A stretch of 64,000 bases of DNA, from NCBI RefSeq assembly GCF_031157375.1, contig NZ_JAVIFV010000001.1:620001-684000 (forward strand), written 5' to 3'. Position 1 is the first letter of the stretch. Each line of letters opens with the position of its first letter. Position numbers and translations under genes: made by a program. The notes under the pieces were generated by a model, which saw only the letters and a program-made list of their open reading frames with translations, had not been told where the DNA came from and made no database searches. The DNA is from Sphingosinicella sp. LHD-64 (GTDB lineage Bacteria; Pseudomonadota; Alphaproteobacteria; Sphingomonadales; Sphingomonadaceae). Of the stretch, positions 56,879 through 64,000 are shown one piece after another.

Positions 56879-57532
56879 ATGAAGTTCGCAAAGTTATTGT
56901 CGTTGGGGACCGTTGCCGCGCTGCTGCTCGGCGCCGCGCCCGTTCAGTCGAGCGCCGCGGACGGAAGCGGCGACCGGTCCGTCCAGATGCATGCGCTGTC
57001 CGAGACACTGGGCGCCCCGGCCGCGGGGCTGCAGGACTTCGTCGAGACCGCGCAGCGGCCGGTGATCTTCGCCGACGGATCGGATCTCGATCCGGGCGAG
57101 TTCGCCTGGCGACCCGAGCTGGCGCCGAGCGGCGCGGTCGAGGTCGTCGTCTCGATCCCGCTCCAGCGCGCCTATGTGTATCGTAGCGGTACCCTGATCG
57201 GCGTCACCACCGTGTCCACCGGGCGTCCCGGGCACGCCACGCCGATCGGCCGCTTCGACATTCTCGAGAAGCGGCGCGAGCATTATTCCAACCTCTACAA
57301 CAACGCGCCGATGCCGTTCATGCAGCGGCTGACCTGGGACGGGATCGCACTCCATGCCGGCCAGATCCCCGGCCGCCCCGCCTCGCACGGCTGCATCCGC
57401 CTGCCGATGGCGTTCGCCCGGGAGCTGTTCCAGGTGACCCGGGTCGGTGCGACCGTGCACATCCTCGACGCATCGCCGACACCGGATGTCGCGCTGATCA
57501 TGGCCCGGGGAGAGCGGCTCGCGTCGCTCTGA
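56879..57532 (+). CDS. L,D-transpeptidase, YkuD domain
   Basis: The 217-residue exported protein has a signal peptide (to about residue 27). The YkuD domain (about 90-200) contains VSIPLQRAYVYRSG, STGRPGHATPIGRF and the active-site block ALHAGQIPG...SHGCIRLP with its catalytic Cys. Such enzymes form 3-3 cross-links in peptidoglycan or attach proteins to it. The gene stands alone between minus-strand genes. Confidence 0.92.
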   Translation: MKFAKLLSLGTVAALLLGAAPVQSSAADGSGDRSVQMHALSETLGAPAAGLQDFVETAQRPVIFADGSDLDPGEFAWRPELAPSGAVEVVVSIPLQRAYVYRSGTLIGVTTVSTGRPGHATPIGRFDILEKRREHYSNLYNNAPMPFMQRLTWDGIALHAGQIPGRPASHGCIRLPMAFARELFQVTRVGATVHILDASPTPDVALIMARGERLASL

Positions 57533-57544
57533 CGGCCACCGCCA

Positions 57545-58711
57545 TCAGGGCCTGCTGAAACGGCCGGCCAGTTCCACATGGGTCGACCAGCGGAACTGGC
57601 CGACCGGCCGTATCCAGTCGAGGCGGTAGCCGCCGTCCAACAACACCCTCGCATCGCGCGCGAAGGTGCTGGGATTGCAAGAGACGTAGGCGATCCGCGG
57701 CACGTCCGAAGCAGCCAGCAGCGGCACCTGCTCCTTCGCGCCGGCGCGTGGTGGATCGATGACGATGGCCTCAAAGCGGTTCAGCTCGGCCGTTTCGAGC
57801 GGGCGCCGGAAGAGGTCGCGATGGTCAACCAAGACTTGGCGTTGGGCGCGCGCAGCGGCCGATTTCAGTGCCAAGGCGGCATCGCGGGCGCCTTCGGCGG
57901 CATAGATGCGGCCATCTAGTGCAAGGGAGAAAGTGCCGAGGCCCGCAAAAAGATCAGCGACGGTCTGCGCATCTCCGATGGCTTGCCGCACGGCACCGAC
58001 CAGCGCCGCCTCCCCTTCCCGTGTCGCCTGGAGAAAGGCGCCGTGCGGGAGCGGGACGGGGATGTCGCCTAGCGTGATGGTGACGGGCTCCGGCTCCCAG
58101 AGGGTCTGGGGGCCATAGCCGTCGTCGATCGCCAGGCGGGCGAGACGATACCCGGCGGCGAAGGCGCCCATCATCTCGGTCGCCGCAAGGCCTTCGACGG
58201 TGACGCCTTCGAGCAGGACATCGACGCCCTGGTCCGCCAGGGTCAACACGATTTCGGCACGGCCGGGCAACAGGCGGCGCAGGGGCGCGACGAGCGCGAA
58301 CAGCTCGGGCCTCAGGATATGGCATTCGCGCATATCGACGATGCGATGGCTCTTCCCGGCATTGAAGCCGATCGCCCCGCCCGCCGCCTTGAGTGCGGCG
58401 CGGCGGCGGCTGCGCGGCGGCGAGAGGTGTGGATCGAGGATGTCGGGAACCGGCACGCCTTGTGCCACCAGCGCCGAGGCGACACGGTCCTTGAGGAATT
58501 CCGCATAAGCCGCATCGTCGACATGCTGGAGCTGGCAGCCGCCGCAGTCCGGAAAATGGCGGCAGGGCGGCGTTGCGTGGTGCGGGCCGGGACTCACCGC
58601 GCCGTCAGGGCTGATCAGGTCACCGGGCGCGGTCATCGGCATGAACCTGCCGTCCGCGGTCACCCCGTCCCCGCGCGCGGCGAGGCGGACGATTTCGGCG
58701 CCGCCGCTCAC
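57545..58711 (-). CDS. RNA m5U methyltransferase (RlmD/TrmA family)
   Basis: The 388-residue SAM-dependent RNA methyltransferase has an N-terminal Cys cluster CRHFPDCGGC for an iron-sulfur centre. The SAM motif is VADLFAGLGTFSLAL, then IDPPRAGAKEQ and the nucleophile Cys in VSCNPSTFARDA. It methylates uracil in rRNA or tRNA. The GTG at 58711 overlaps the nnr stop (GTGA), so the genes are coupled. The N-terminal TRAM-like part is short. Confidence 0.88.
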   Translation of the reverse strand: MSGGAEIVRLAARGDGVTADGRFMPMTAPGDLISPDGAVSPGPHHATPPCRHFPDCGGCQLQHVDDAAYAEFLKDRVASALVAQGVPVPDILDPHLSPPRSRRRAALKAAGGAIGFNAGKSHRIVDMRECHILRPELFALVAPLRRLLPGRAEIVLTLADQGVDVLLEGVTVEGLAATEMMGAFAAGYRLARLAIDDGYGPQTLWEPEPVTITLGDIPVPLPHGAFLQATREGEAALVGAVRQAIGDAQTVADLFAGLGTFSLALDGRIYAAEGARDAALALKSAAARAQRQVLVDHRDLFRRPLETAELNRFEAIVIDPPRAGAKEQVPLLAASDVPRIAYVSCNPSTFARDARVLLDGGYRLDWIRPVGQFRWSTHVELAGRFSRP

Positions 58712-60099
58712 AGGCAGTCGATCAGCGCGGCCGGCAGATGGGTAACGAGATCGTCGGCGATCAGCGCCGGACCGGCCAGCTCCGCCGCGCGGGCATGAAG
58801 CCAGACACCGGCGCAGGCCGCCTCGAACGCATCGCGTCCTGCGGCACGACATGCGGCGATGGTGCCGGCGAGAACATCGCCCGTGCCGGCGCTGGCCAGC
58901 CAGTGCGCCCCGACGGCGAGGATGGCGGCGCGGCCATCCGGCGCGGCGATGACCGTGTCCGGCCCCTTGTAGACGATGACGGCGCCGCTCGCGGACGCGG
59001 CGGCACGGGCACGCTCGACCTTGCTGCCTCCGGCGCCATCGGGGAAGAGATCGCCGAACTCCCCCTCGTGCGGGGTCAGGATCGCCGCCCGATCGAGATC
59101 CTTCAGGTCGCCGGCCCCGCGCTCGGCCACGAGCCGCAGCGCCCCGGCGTCGAGGACGAGCGGGTGGCCGGAGGCAAGCACGGCCTCGAGCAATTCCCTG
59201 CCTTCCGCGTCCGCGATCATGCCGGGGCCGAGCAGCAGCGCGCCGATCCGGCTGTCGTCGAGGCGGGCGAGCGGATCGCCCGGTGTCTGGATGATCGCGG
59301 CCGGAACGCCGGCGACGAAGGTCCGCGCCTGGAGCCGCACCGCGCCGGCACCGGCCTTCATCGCAGCGGCCGCCGCAAGTGCGCTGGCACCGGCCATGCC
59401 GCCGGCGATCACGGTGACGAGGCCGCGCGAGAATTTGTTAGCGTCGGGGCCGGGCGTCTCGAGGTGTGGGCGAACGATCTCGCTCAACCGGCTTTCCGCC
59501 GCGATGCCGATGTCGGCCACGACGATCCGGCCCATATGGCGGGCGGCGGGCTGCAAAAGGTGCGACGGCTTCAGGGTCTGGAAGGTGACGGTGAGATCAA
59601 AGTCCGGAACCGGCGAGAGGATGGCGCCGTCGTCGGTGGCGACGCCGCTCGGCAGGTCGATGGCAGCACGGATGCGCGCCTTTCCGGCAAGATCGCACAC
59701 TCGTTCCGACAGGGCGGAGTCGAGCGGACGTCCGAGGCCGGTCCCGAACAAGGCGTCGATCAGCAGTGGCGCAGATCTGGTGTCTGCAATGTCCTCCACC
59801 GGGCCATCCCAGCTAGCCCGGGCGGCCCGGGCCGCATCGCTTTTCGGCTCGCCGGTCGCGGCGACGCGGACCGGAACGCCGCGCGCCGCCAGCTCCCGGG
59901 CGACGACATAGCCGTCGCCGCCATTGTTGCCGGGCCCGCACAGGACGAGCGCCGGCGCCGGGCCGGCATAGCGCCAGATCGCTTCCGCGGCGCCGATCCC
60001 GGCGCGCTCCATCAGCGTTCCGACCGGCGTGCCGGCCGTGATCGCGGCCTCCTCGGCCGCGCGCATCTCGGCCGCCGTCAGGACGATGCGTCCGGTCAT
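58708..60099 (-). CDS. nnr: Bifunctional NAD(P)HX epimerase/dehydratase
   Basis: The 463-residue enzyme repairs hydrated NAD(P)H. The N-terminal epimerase part has VLCGPGNNGGDGYVVAREL. The C-terminal ADP/ATP-dependent dehydratase part has GGMAGASALAAAAAMKAGAG and ILTPHEGEFGDLF, with the nucleotide motif GTGDVLAGTIAA. The ATG at 60099 overlaps the upstream lipoprotein gene by 4 bases; the longer open frame upstream is that gene read in another frame. Confidence 0.93.
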   Translation of the reverse strand: MTGRIVLTAAEMRAAEEAAITAGTPVGTLMERAGIGAAEAIWRYAGPAPALVLCGPGNNGGDGYVVARELAARGVPVRVAATGEPKSDAARAARASWDGPVEDIADTRSAPLLIDALFGTGLGRPLDSALSERVCDLAGKARIRAAIDLPSGVATDDGAILSPVPDFDLTVTFQTLKPSHLLQPAARHMGRIVVADIGIAAESRLSEIVRPHLETPGPDANKFSRGLVTVIAGGMAGASALAAAAAMKAGAGAVRLQARTFVAGVPAAIIQTPGDPLARLDDSRIGALLLGPGMIADAEGRELLEAVLASGHPLVLDAGALRLVAERGAGDLKDLDRAAILTPHEGEFGDLFPDGAGGSKVERARAAASASGAVIVYKGPDTVIAAPDGRAAILAVGAHWLASAGTGDVLAGTIAACRAAGRDAFEAACAGVWLHARAAELAGPALIADDLVTHLPAALIDCL

Positions 60100-60446
60100 C
60101 TCGACTGGACCGTGGCCGGCAGGCGGAAAGCGTCGCCGCCGATCGCGACCTCGATCCGCCGATCGGAAAGCAAGGTGACCACCGCCCCTTCGGCGCCGTC
60201 CGCCGCCTCGACGCCGCGGCCGTCGCCGACGATCCGCAGGCGCCGGAAGCCGCCATCCGGCTTGCGCACCGTGAGATCGGCGCCATCGCGCTCGACCGTG
60301 CAGAAGCGCTCGAACTGCGCCGCGCCGCCGATCCGGCATTCGATCCGACCATCGTCTTCCACGGCGGCGGCGGTCTCGGAACTGCCGGCGGATTCCTGCA
60401 CGCCGCAGGCCGTCAAGGCGAGGAGAAGAACCGGGCTCATCCGCAT
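60096..60446 (-). CDS. Small lipoprotein, function unknown
   Basis: The 116-residue protein has the lipobox LALTACG and a mature beta-rich domain with RIECRIGGAAQFERFC and TVRKPDGGFRRLRIV. Mature residues include two Cys that may pair. It is coupled to nnr by ATGA overlap. Similar small proteins upstream of nnr occur in sphingomonads; the role is not known. Confidence 0.7.
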   Translation of the reverse strand: MRMSPVLLLALTACGVQESAGSSETAAAVEDDGRIECRIGGAAQFERFCTVERDGADLTVRKPDGGFRRLRIVGDGRGVEAADGAEGAVVTLLSDRRIEVAIGGDAFRLPATVQSR

Positions 60447-60459
60447 GCGCGCACCCCTA

Positions 60460-61173
60460 TCATGTCCGCCGCCGGGCTTCGAGCCGTCGCGCCAGCTCCG
60501 CCCCGCCGAGCAAAGCATCGAAGCGTTCGTCCTGTGCCGCATCCTCCCGTACGCCGCGCACGGCCAGGCGGATTGCATGCTTCAGCGTGGCAAGGCTGTC
60601 GTCCGCGTTGGCGAGGATCGAGGCGATCGTCCCCTCCGCCTCCTCGGCGGACACGACGCAATCGACCAGCCCGATCCGCCGCGCCTTGGCCGCATCGATG
60701 CTGCCGGCCGTGTAGAGCAGGCGCGCCGCCTGTCCGGGGCCGACGAGCTCGACCAGGCGGTGCACGTCCTCCTGCGGATAGGAGATGCCGATCTTCGCCG
60801 GCGTGATTGCGAATTGCGCGACCGCGGTGGCGAGTCTCAGGTCGCAAGCCATGGCGAGCGCGACCCCGGCGCCGTAGCAGGCGCCATCGACCCATGCGAT
60901 GGTCGGGATGGCAAGGCTCTGCAGCCGATCGAGTGCGCTGCGCATCGCCCGGCGGAAGCGCGCCGCCGCATCCGGCGCCATCGGAAAGTCGGCCAGGTCC
61001 GCGCCGGCGCAGAACGCGCCGCCCGCGCCGGCCACGACCAGCGTCCGGGCATCCTTCGCCTCATCGATCCGCGCCGCGAGCCTCTCCCACTCGACGGCCG
61101 GAATGGCGTTGCGCCGCGCGGGCCGGTCGAGGATCAGGCGGGCGAGTCCGTCGGCGATCTCGAGCTCGAACAT
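60460..61173 (-). CDS. Enoyl-CoA hydratase/isomerase family protein
   Basis: The 237-residue crotonase-fold protein starts MFELEIADGLARLILDRP. It has the oxyanion loops GAGGAFCAGADLADF and GACYGAGVALAMACDLRLA. The substrate is unknown. It lies 13 bases upstream of the lipoprotein gene, so it may lead a transcript with the lipoprotein, nnr and methyltransferase genes. Confidence 0.85.
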   Translation of the reverse strand: MFELEIADGLARLILDRPARRNAIPAVEWERLAARIDEAKDARTLVVAGAGGAFCAGADLADFPMAPDAAARFRRAMRSALDRLQSLAIPTIAWVDGACYGAGVALAMACDLRLATAVAQFAITPAKIGISYPQEDVHRLVELVGPGQAARLLYTAGSIDAAKARRIGLVDCVVSAEEAEGTIASILANADDSLATLKHAIRLAVRGVREDAAQDERFDALLGGAELARRLEARRRT

Positions 61174-61213
61174 CGCGGCCTTGTTGCCGCGCCGGCCGGG
61201 CTTTGTCGCGCAC

Positions 61214-61248
61214 AAAAAAGGCCGGGTCGCCGTGGGGGCGCCCCGGCC
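61214..61248 (-). terminator. Rho-independent terminator of the ispE transcript
   Basis: On the minus strand GGCCGGG and CCCGGCC form a stem, followed directly by a run of six T (AAAAAA at 61214-61219 on the plus strand). It lies downstream of ispE and upstream of the enoyl-CoA hydratase gene. Confidence 0.8.
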
Positions 61249-61423
61249 ATGAGGGGGCCGCGGCGCCCGTCCGGTGGAGGCGGGGACCGCGGGCGAATGT
61301 CGGCGCGGCAGAGCGCGCCTCGACTCGTTCCCACATCCCGAGCAAGGGCCGTGCCACGACGGAATCCTGCGGGACTTGATGGTTAACCGGCGTCTCCGGC
61401 TGTTCCGGACCGGGACTCGCGGG

Positions 61424-62230
61424 TCATCTGATACGAGTCGGCAGCATCCACCAGCCCTGCTGGCGATGCGCGATTTCCGCAGCGCACGCGTCGCGCAAGC
61501 CGGTGCAGTCGAACAGGCCGAAACAGGTCGCGCCCGATCCGGACATCCGGGCGACTCGAGCCTTCGACAATGCCTGCAACACCGCATCGATCTCGGGCAC
61601 GAGCATCCGTGCGGGCGGTTCGAGGTCGTTGCGGCCCTCTTCCCAGCCGGCAAGCGGGCCGCGGTCGATGCCGTCCCAGGCGCGGAAGACGGCGGCGGTG
61701 GAGACCGGAACCCGTGGATTGACGAGCAGGAGGGGCGTGCCGGCGAGGCCGCTGAGGTCGAGCGGCTCCAGGATATCGCCCCTGCCCCGCCCGAACATGG
61801 TGCGGCTGTGGAGGCAGGCCGGAACGTCGGCGCCAAGCTTCGCCGCGATCGTGTGAAGGGCGGCATCGTCGACGTCCAGCGTCCAGAAGCGGCGCAGGAG
61901 CCTGAGCGTCGTCGCCGCGTCGGCCGAGCCGCCGCCGATCCCCGAGGCGATCGGGAGGCGCTTGTCGAGCGTGATCGCAGCCCCGGTGCGGACGTCACAA
62001 TGCTCTGCCAGCGCGCGAGCGGCGCGGAGCACGAGATTGTCTCCCTCGCCGGCCAGCGCATCGGCGAAGGGACCGATGACCGTCAGCGAGAGGCTCTCGG
62101 CCGCCGCGACGCCGAGCGCGTCGCCCTCCTCGGCGAAGGCGAAAACCGTTTCGATGCGGTGATAGCCGTCCGGCTCCCGCGCACGGACGTGGAGAGCGAG
62201 ATTGACCTTGGCGTAGGCGGTTTCCTGCAC
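61424..62230 (-). CDS. ispE: 4-diphosphocytidyl-2-C-methyl-D-erythritol kinase
   Basis: The 268-residue GHMP kinase catalyses the fourth step of the MEP pathway. It has the N-terminal AYAKVNLALHV, the ATP loop LPIASGIGGGSADAA and the C-terminal ARMSGSGATCFGLF. With ispH at 8.9 kb it is the second MEP gene in the window. A GTG start at 62230 is used. It is 35 bases downstream of the TPR gene. Confidence 0.95.
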   Translation of the reverse strand: MQETAYAKVNLALHVRAREPDGYHRIETVFAFAEEGDALGVAAAESLSLTVIGPFADALAGEGDNLVLRAARALAEHCDVRTGAAITLDKRLPIASGIGGGSADAATTLRLLRRFWTLDVDDAALHTIAAKLGADVPACLHSRTMFGRGRGDILEPLDLSGLAGTPLLLVNPRVPVSTAAVFRAWDGIDRGPLAGWEEGRNDLEPPARMLVPEIDAVLQALSKARVARMSGSGATCFGLFDCTGLRDACAAEIAHRQQGWWMLPTRIR

Positions 62231-62265
62231 CGGCTAGCGGACTCCGGCGCCGGCCCCGGCGATGC

Positions 62266-63927
62266 TCACCGCGCCGCCAGTTCCGGCGTCATGCCCTGAG
62301 TGATCTTGGCGTCGAGACGGGTGGCGTCGTCGCCCTCGGCATAGACCCGGGCGGCGCGCCAGGCGTAGCGCGCCTCGGCCCGCCGACCGACGGTGTAATA
62401 GGCGTCGCCGAGATGCTCGTTGATCTCGGTATCGGCCGGGGCACCCTGCACCGCCTGCTCGAGCAGGGTGATCCCCTCGGCCCGCTCGCCCTTCAGGAAC
62501 AGCGCCCAGCCCAGCGAGTCGGTGATCGCTGCATTGTCCGGTGCGCGCCGATGCGCTTCGCGGATCAGCCGCTCGGCCTCCAGCATGTTCTCGCGCCGAG
62601 AGAGCTGGGCATAACCGAGATAGTTGAGCACCAGCGGCTGGTCCGGCGCGAGGCTGTAGGCGCGTTCGAGGGCGGCGCGCGCCTCCGGCCACTGCCCGGC
62701 CTCGTCATGGGCGCCGCCGCGCATCAGCCACAAAGTCCATTCGGGATAGTTGCTGGTCGCGTCGTCGCGAACCGCGATGGCGCGGGCGAACGCGCCGGCG
62801 GCGTCGGCCGGACGATCGAGCGACATCAGCACCTCGCCGAGGCGGACCTGATCGGCGGCACCGGCCGTCTGCAATGCCGCGGCGGCCTCGGCCTCCCGCA
62901 GCGCCTCGGTCTTGTCGTCGCCGTCGACGAGGAGGCGGATGCGCTGGTCGCGCGCCACCGCGGCGAACGGATCGCCCGCTGGCACATTGGCGAGCATGGC
63001 GATTGCGGCGTCGTGCCGATCCTGTCGCGCGGCGAGTTCGGCGGCGACCATCCAGGTCTCGCTGTTCTCTGGCGCCAGCCAGGTGGCGAGCCGCGCCAAC
63101 GTGGCCGAGACGGAGGCCAGCTCGTTGGAATTGAGATCGATCGACAGGCGGACGAGAAACTCGCCCATCCCGGCGGCCGGGGAGTCGATCGCGCCCGGCA
63201 GCTCCTGCCGCTGCGCGATACGCTCGCGGGCGATGCGGATCGAGGGCGCATCACCCTGCAGCAGGGTGAGCGCCGCCTCCCGGTCACGGCGGGCGATCGC
63301 GGCGGCGCCGGCGATGCGCAGGCGTGGCCCGCGGGGGCCCGCGCTCTGGGCGACCCGACCCAGTTCATCGACGCCTTCGCGGCGCCCTTGGGCCAGGAGG
63401 ATCAGCGGCCGATGCTCGGCGGCATAGCCGGCGGCCGGCCCCTCGGTGGCCCGGCCGAGCTCGGTGATCGGATCGCCGCGGCGGGATCCATAAGCGAGCC
63501 AGGCGCGCAGCACCGGCGTCGCGAAGGCGAACAGCCGGTCGCGCTCGATCGCGTCGATCTGGACCTGCGCCGCCCGCCAGTCGCGGTTGCGGAAGGCATC
63601 GCCGAGGAGGAGGAAACGCACGTCGGGGAGCAGCGCGCCCTTCGCCTCCAGAACCCGGGCGGCACGCAGCGCGAGCGGCCAGTCGCCCGCCGTGACGGCA
63701 TGGCCGAGCGCCTGGCCGGCGACCAGCTCGTTGTCCGGCGCCGCGGCGAGGGCGGCGGTGAAATCGGCGCTGGCCTGCTCGGTGGCGCCGGCCGAGGCGG
63801 CCGTGCGCGCCTGGGCGTAGGCGACGAGCGGCGAGCGGGACTCGACCCGCGCCTGCGCAGATGTGGCGGCGGTGAGGAGCGCGATGGCGAGCGCGGCGCG
63901 GGCACCCGGCTTACATATTGGGGTAAT
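62266..63927 (-). CDS. Exported TPR-repeat protein with no normal start codon
   Basis: The product is about 553 residues if translation begins near 63927. The N-terminal part reads as a signal peptide (KPGARAALAIALLTAATSAQA). The rest is a series of helical hairpins, with clear TPRs at the C-terminus such as PLVLNYLGYAQLSRRENM and AAITDSLGWALFLKGERAEG. No ATG, GTG or TTG precedes the signal peptide in this frame. An ATT at 63927 follows GGAGGAGG by 5 bases and is the best candidate; an ATA at 63918 is another. The first GTG (63621) would remove the signal and 100 residues. The gene overlaps the end of ETF-QO by 17 bases. Confidence 0.78.
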   Translation of the reverse strand: MTPICKPGARAALAIALLTAATSAQARVESRSPLVAYAQARTAASAGATEQASADFTAALAAAPDNELVAGQALGHAVTAGDWPLALRAARVLEAKGALLPDVRFLLLGDAFRNRDWRAAQVQIDAIERDRLFAFATPVLRAWLAYGSRRGDPITELGRATEGPAAGYAAEHRPLILLAQGRREGVDELGRVAQSAGPRGPRLRIAGAAAIARRDREAALTLLQGDAPSIRIARERIAQRQELPGAIDSPAAGMGEFLVRLSIDLNSNELASVSATLARLATWLAPENSETWMVAAELAARQDRHDAAIAMLANVPAGDPFAAVARDQRIRLLVDGDDKTEALREAEAAAALQTAGAADQVRLGEVLMSLDRPADAAGAFARAIAVRDDATSNYPEWTLWLMRGGAHDEAGQWPEARAALERAYSLAPDQPLVLNYLGYAQLSRRENMLEAERLIREAHRRAPDNAAITDSLGWALFLKGERAEGITLLEQAVQGAPADTEINEHLGDAYYTVGRRAEARYAWRAARVYAEGDDATRLDAKITQGMTPELAAR

Positions 63928-64000
63928 TGGGGCCTCCTCCGCCTTCGGGAACCACCCAGTTGATGTTCTGGGTCGGGTCCTTGATGTCGCATGTCTTGCA
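63911..64000 (-). CDS. ETF-ubiquinone oxidoreductase, C-terminal end only
   Basis: Only the last 29 codons lie in the window. They read CKTCDIKDPTQNINW followed by VVPEGGGGPNY and end at TAA. This is the ferredoxin-like [4Fe-4S] tail of the electron-transfer-flavoprotein:quinone oxidoreductase, which passes electrons from acyl-CoA dehydrogenases to ubiquinone. Its end overlaps the start of the TPR gene. Confidence 0.92.
   Translation of the reverse strand, partial: CKTCDIKDPTQNINWVVPEGGGGPNYPNM

Noticed and set aside
60100-60339. N-terminal extension of nnr
   Set aside because: The added residues are Arg/Gly-rich noise and overlap the lipoprotein gene in another frame.
61174-61423. Possible small gene or tRNA between ispE and the enoyl-CoA hydratase
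   Set aside because: Only a rho-independent terminator for the minus strand is visible. Frames here have no ribosome site and no cloverleaf could be drawn.

Overview
The window is a 64 kb piece of a GC-rich alphaproteobacterial chromosome. It most likely comes from the Sphingomonadales. The reasons are a crtY-crtI-crtB plus crtZ carotenoid cluster, large TonB-dependent receptors, DUF1192 and DUF2794 genes, an ETF-ubiquinone oxidoreductase end, and extensive ATGA start/stop overlaps. No tRNA, rRNA, CRISPR array or complete insertion sequence was seen. Both edges cut genes: a GH51 arabinofuranosidase on the left and ETF-QO on the right.

Layout. (1) 1-5.1 kb: a plus-strand glycosidase operon (GH51, GH127, GH27) for arabinose- and galactose-decorated plant polysaccharide. 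(2) 5.1-8.8 kb: a PLP ammonia-lyase, then a family-2 ornithine-type decarboxylase and a deoxyhypusine-synthase-like enzyme that probably make a polyamine, then a small lipoprotein. (3) 8.9-15.6 kb: ispH, small membrane and exported proteins, a sterol-desaturase-type hydroxylase, crtYIB and crtZ. Together these should give zeaxanthin or a further hydroxylated xanthophyll. (4) 15.7-23.4 kb: a CYTH-CHAD protein, then a minus-strand block of a TonB receptor, a Thr-Pro-linker lipoprotein, a GspC-like type II secretion protein and phoB. A clear three-half-site PHO box lies upstream of phoB, so this looks like a phosphate-starvation secretion/uptake unit. (5) 23.5-31.6 kb: a plus-strand aromatic-CoA operon, best read as 2-aminobenzoyl-CoA (anthranilate) degradation. 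It is interrupted by a DUF559 gene lying between two 63-bp inverted repeats. (6) 31.7-42 kb: GST, quinone oxidoreductase, clpA, an alpha/beta hydrolase, a LytTR membrane regulator, gamma-glutamyltransferase, cysE and others. (7) 42.2-49.3 kb: a Tat-exported protein made of six Asp/Arg-Gly repeats, katG, a sigma factor with a membrane partner, and a 51-residue peptide gene followed by two unfamiliar proteins with C-terminal HEAT-like helices, one of them with a cupin-like His motif. (8) 49.3-64 kb: an SGNH hydrolase, cfa, a very large RTX-type secreted nuclease, an L,D-transpeptidase, an RNA methyltransferase, nnr, an enoyl-CoA hydratase, ispE and a TPR protein.

The strongest candidates for something undescribed are the peptide locus at 47.1-49.3 kb (RiPP-like or a small secreted-peptide system), the Tat-exported repeat protein at 42.2 kb, the DUF559 cassette with inverted repeats at 27.9 kb, and the PHO-box-linked lipoprotein/TonB/GspC cluster. 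A palindromic intergenic repeat occurs three times (7.4, 29.9 and 52.0 kb), which gives a genome-wide repeat family to follow.
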